Shown one piece after another: positions 6,606 to 7,012 of a stretch of DNA of 7,012 nucleotides; the stretch's first letter is position 1, and each line of letters starts with the position of its first letter. Both the position numbers and the translations under genes were made by a program. Below the pieces are notes generated by a model. That model had not been told where the DNA came from. It did no database searches and saw only the letters and a list, made by a program, of their open reading frames with translations. The DNA comes from an uncultured Eubacteriales bacterium. Its GTDB lineage: Bacteria > Bacillota > Clostridia > Lachnospirales > Lachnospiraceae. The stretch covers positions 1-7,012 of the forward strand of contig OMSN01000083.1 of assembly GCA_900313765.1 (NCBI GenBank), written 5' to 3'.

Positions 6606-7012
6606 ATGGAAACAACCAGAAATGAACTGGCGATCCGCGTGCAGGATATCACGAAGATCTACCGCCTGTACAACCGGCAGAGAGACCGTCTGTGGGAATC
6701 GCTGGGACTGGATTTTAAGAAGAATTATAAAGAGAAACATGCGCTGAGCCATGTAAACTTTGAAGTCAGAAAAGGAGAGACCGTGGGCATCATCGGAACC
6801 AATGGTTCGGGGAAGTCCACGATGCTCAAACTGATCACAGGCGTTCTGACCCCCACTTCGGGGCAGATCCAGGTGGACGGCCGTATCAGCGCGCTCCTGG
6901 AACTTGGCGCAGGCTTCAACATGGAATATACCGGCATCGAGAATGTCTACCTCAACGGGACCATGATCGGGTTCACGAAGGAAGAGATCGATCAGAGGCT
7001 TCAGTCGATCAT
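6606..7012 (+). CDS. ABC transporter ATPase for polysaccharide export (Wzt/TagH family), 5' part
   Basis: This is the nucleotide-binding subunit that powers the exporter together with the permease just upstream. Only the first 135 codons are in the window; the frame is open to the end. The N-terminus (LAIRVQDITKIYRLYNRQRD) and the phrase HALSHVNFEVRKGETVGIIG are typical of Wzt/TagH proteins. The Walker A motif is complete, GTNGSGKST at residues 64-72. The family-specific segment in the Q-loop region, ISALLELGAGFNMEYTG, is present (about 94-110), then IENVYLNG. The signature LSGGQ and Walker B motifs lie beyond the window. The ATG follows AGGAAGG (6591-6597) at a good distance of eight bases. 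Whether a C-terminal glycan-binding domain (as in O9a-type Wzt) or a TagH-like extension is present cannot be seen. Confidence 0.93.
   Translation, partial: METTRNELAIRVQDITKIYRLYNRQRDRLWESLGLDFKKNYKEKHALSHVNFEVRKGETVGIIGTNGSGKSTMLKLITGVLTPTSGQIQVDGRISALLELGAGFNMEYTGIENVYLNGTMIGFTKEEIDQRLQSI

Noticed and set aside
6559..6747. Plus-strand open frame of 62 codons overlapping the ATPase start
   Set aside because: Its start lies within the hairpin and it has no ribosome binding site. The overlapping ATPase frame has a good site and Walker A.
6159..6752. Minus-strand open frame of 197 codons
   Set aside because: It is opposite the conserved end of the permease and the start of the ATPase, with no family resemblance and no start context.

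Overview
The window reads as low-to-mid G+C Firmicute DNA, most likely from a clostridial gut lineage such as Lachnospiraceae. The basis is strong AGGAGG-type ribosome binding sites, a cdaA-cdaR pair (typical of Firmicutes), TagGH/Wzm-Wzt-like export genes, and a CHAP protein tail resembling the Ig-like repeats common in clostridial surface proteins. The family-level placement is inference. Every convincing gene lies on the + strand.

Layout: positions 1-483 are the 3' end of a secreted CHAP-domain cell-wall hydrolase. An 84-base gap follows, holding a good extended -10 promoter candidate. Next comes a tight run of genes: a small two-helix membrane protein of unknown function (568-1143), which overlaps cdaA by ATGA; cdaA, the membrane diadenylate cyclase that makes c-di-AMP (1140-1997); and cdaR, its YbbR-domain partner (2000-3331). 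Only 18 bases later starts a 773-residue protein (3350-5671) that joins a polyprenyl-phosphate sugar-1-phosphate transferase to a GT2 glycosyltransferase. After 49 bases comes an ABC-2 polysaccharide-export permease (5721-6512). A 93-base gap with nested inverted repeats leads to the ATPase of the same exporter (6606 onward), which is cut by the window end.

How the genes could work together: the fusion protein would load the first sugar phosphate onto undecaprenyl phosphate and possibly add the next sugar. The permease and ATPase would then move the lipid-linked glycan across the membrane, as in Wzm/Wzt or TagGH systems. The c-di-AMP module sits directly upstream with almost no spacing, so second-messenger synthesis and surface-glycan synthesis may share a transcript. 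The usual third member of the cdaA-cdaR operon, glmM, is not in the expected place.

The points most worth a second look are the initiator-GT2 fusion, the unknown membrane protein coupled to cdaA, the cdaAR-polysaccharide junction, and the nested hairpin before the ATPase gene. Nothing here is a clearly unprecedented system. These are unusual arrangements of known families plus one unrecognised gene.
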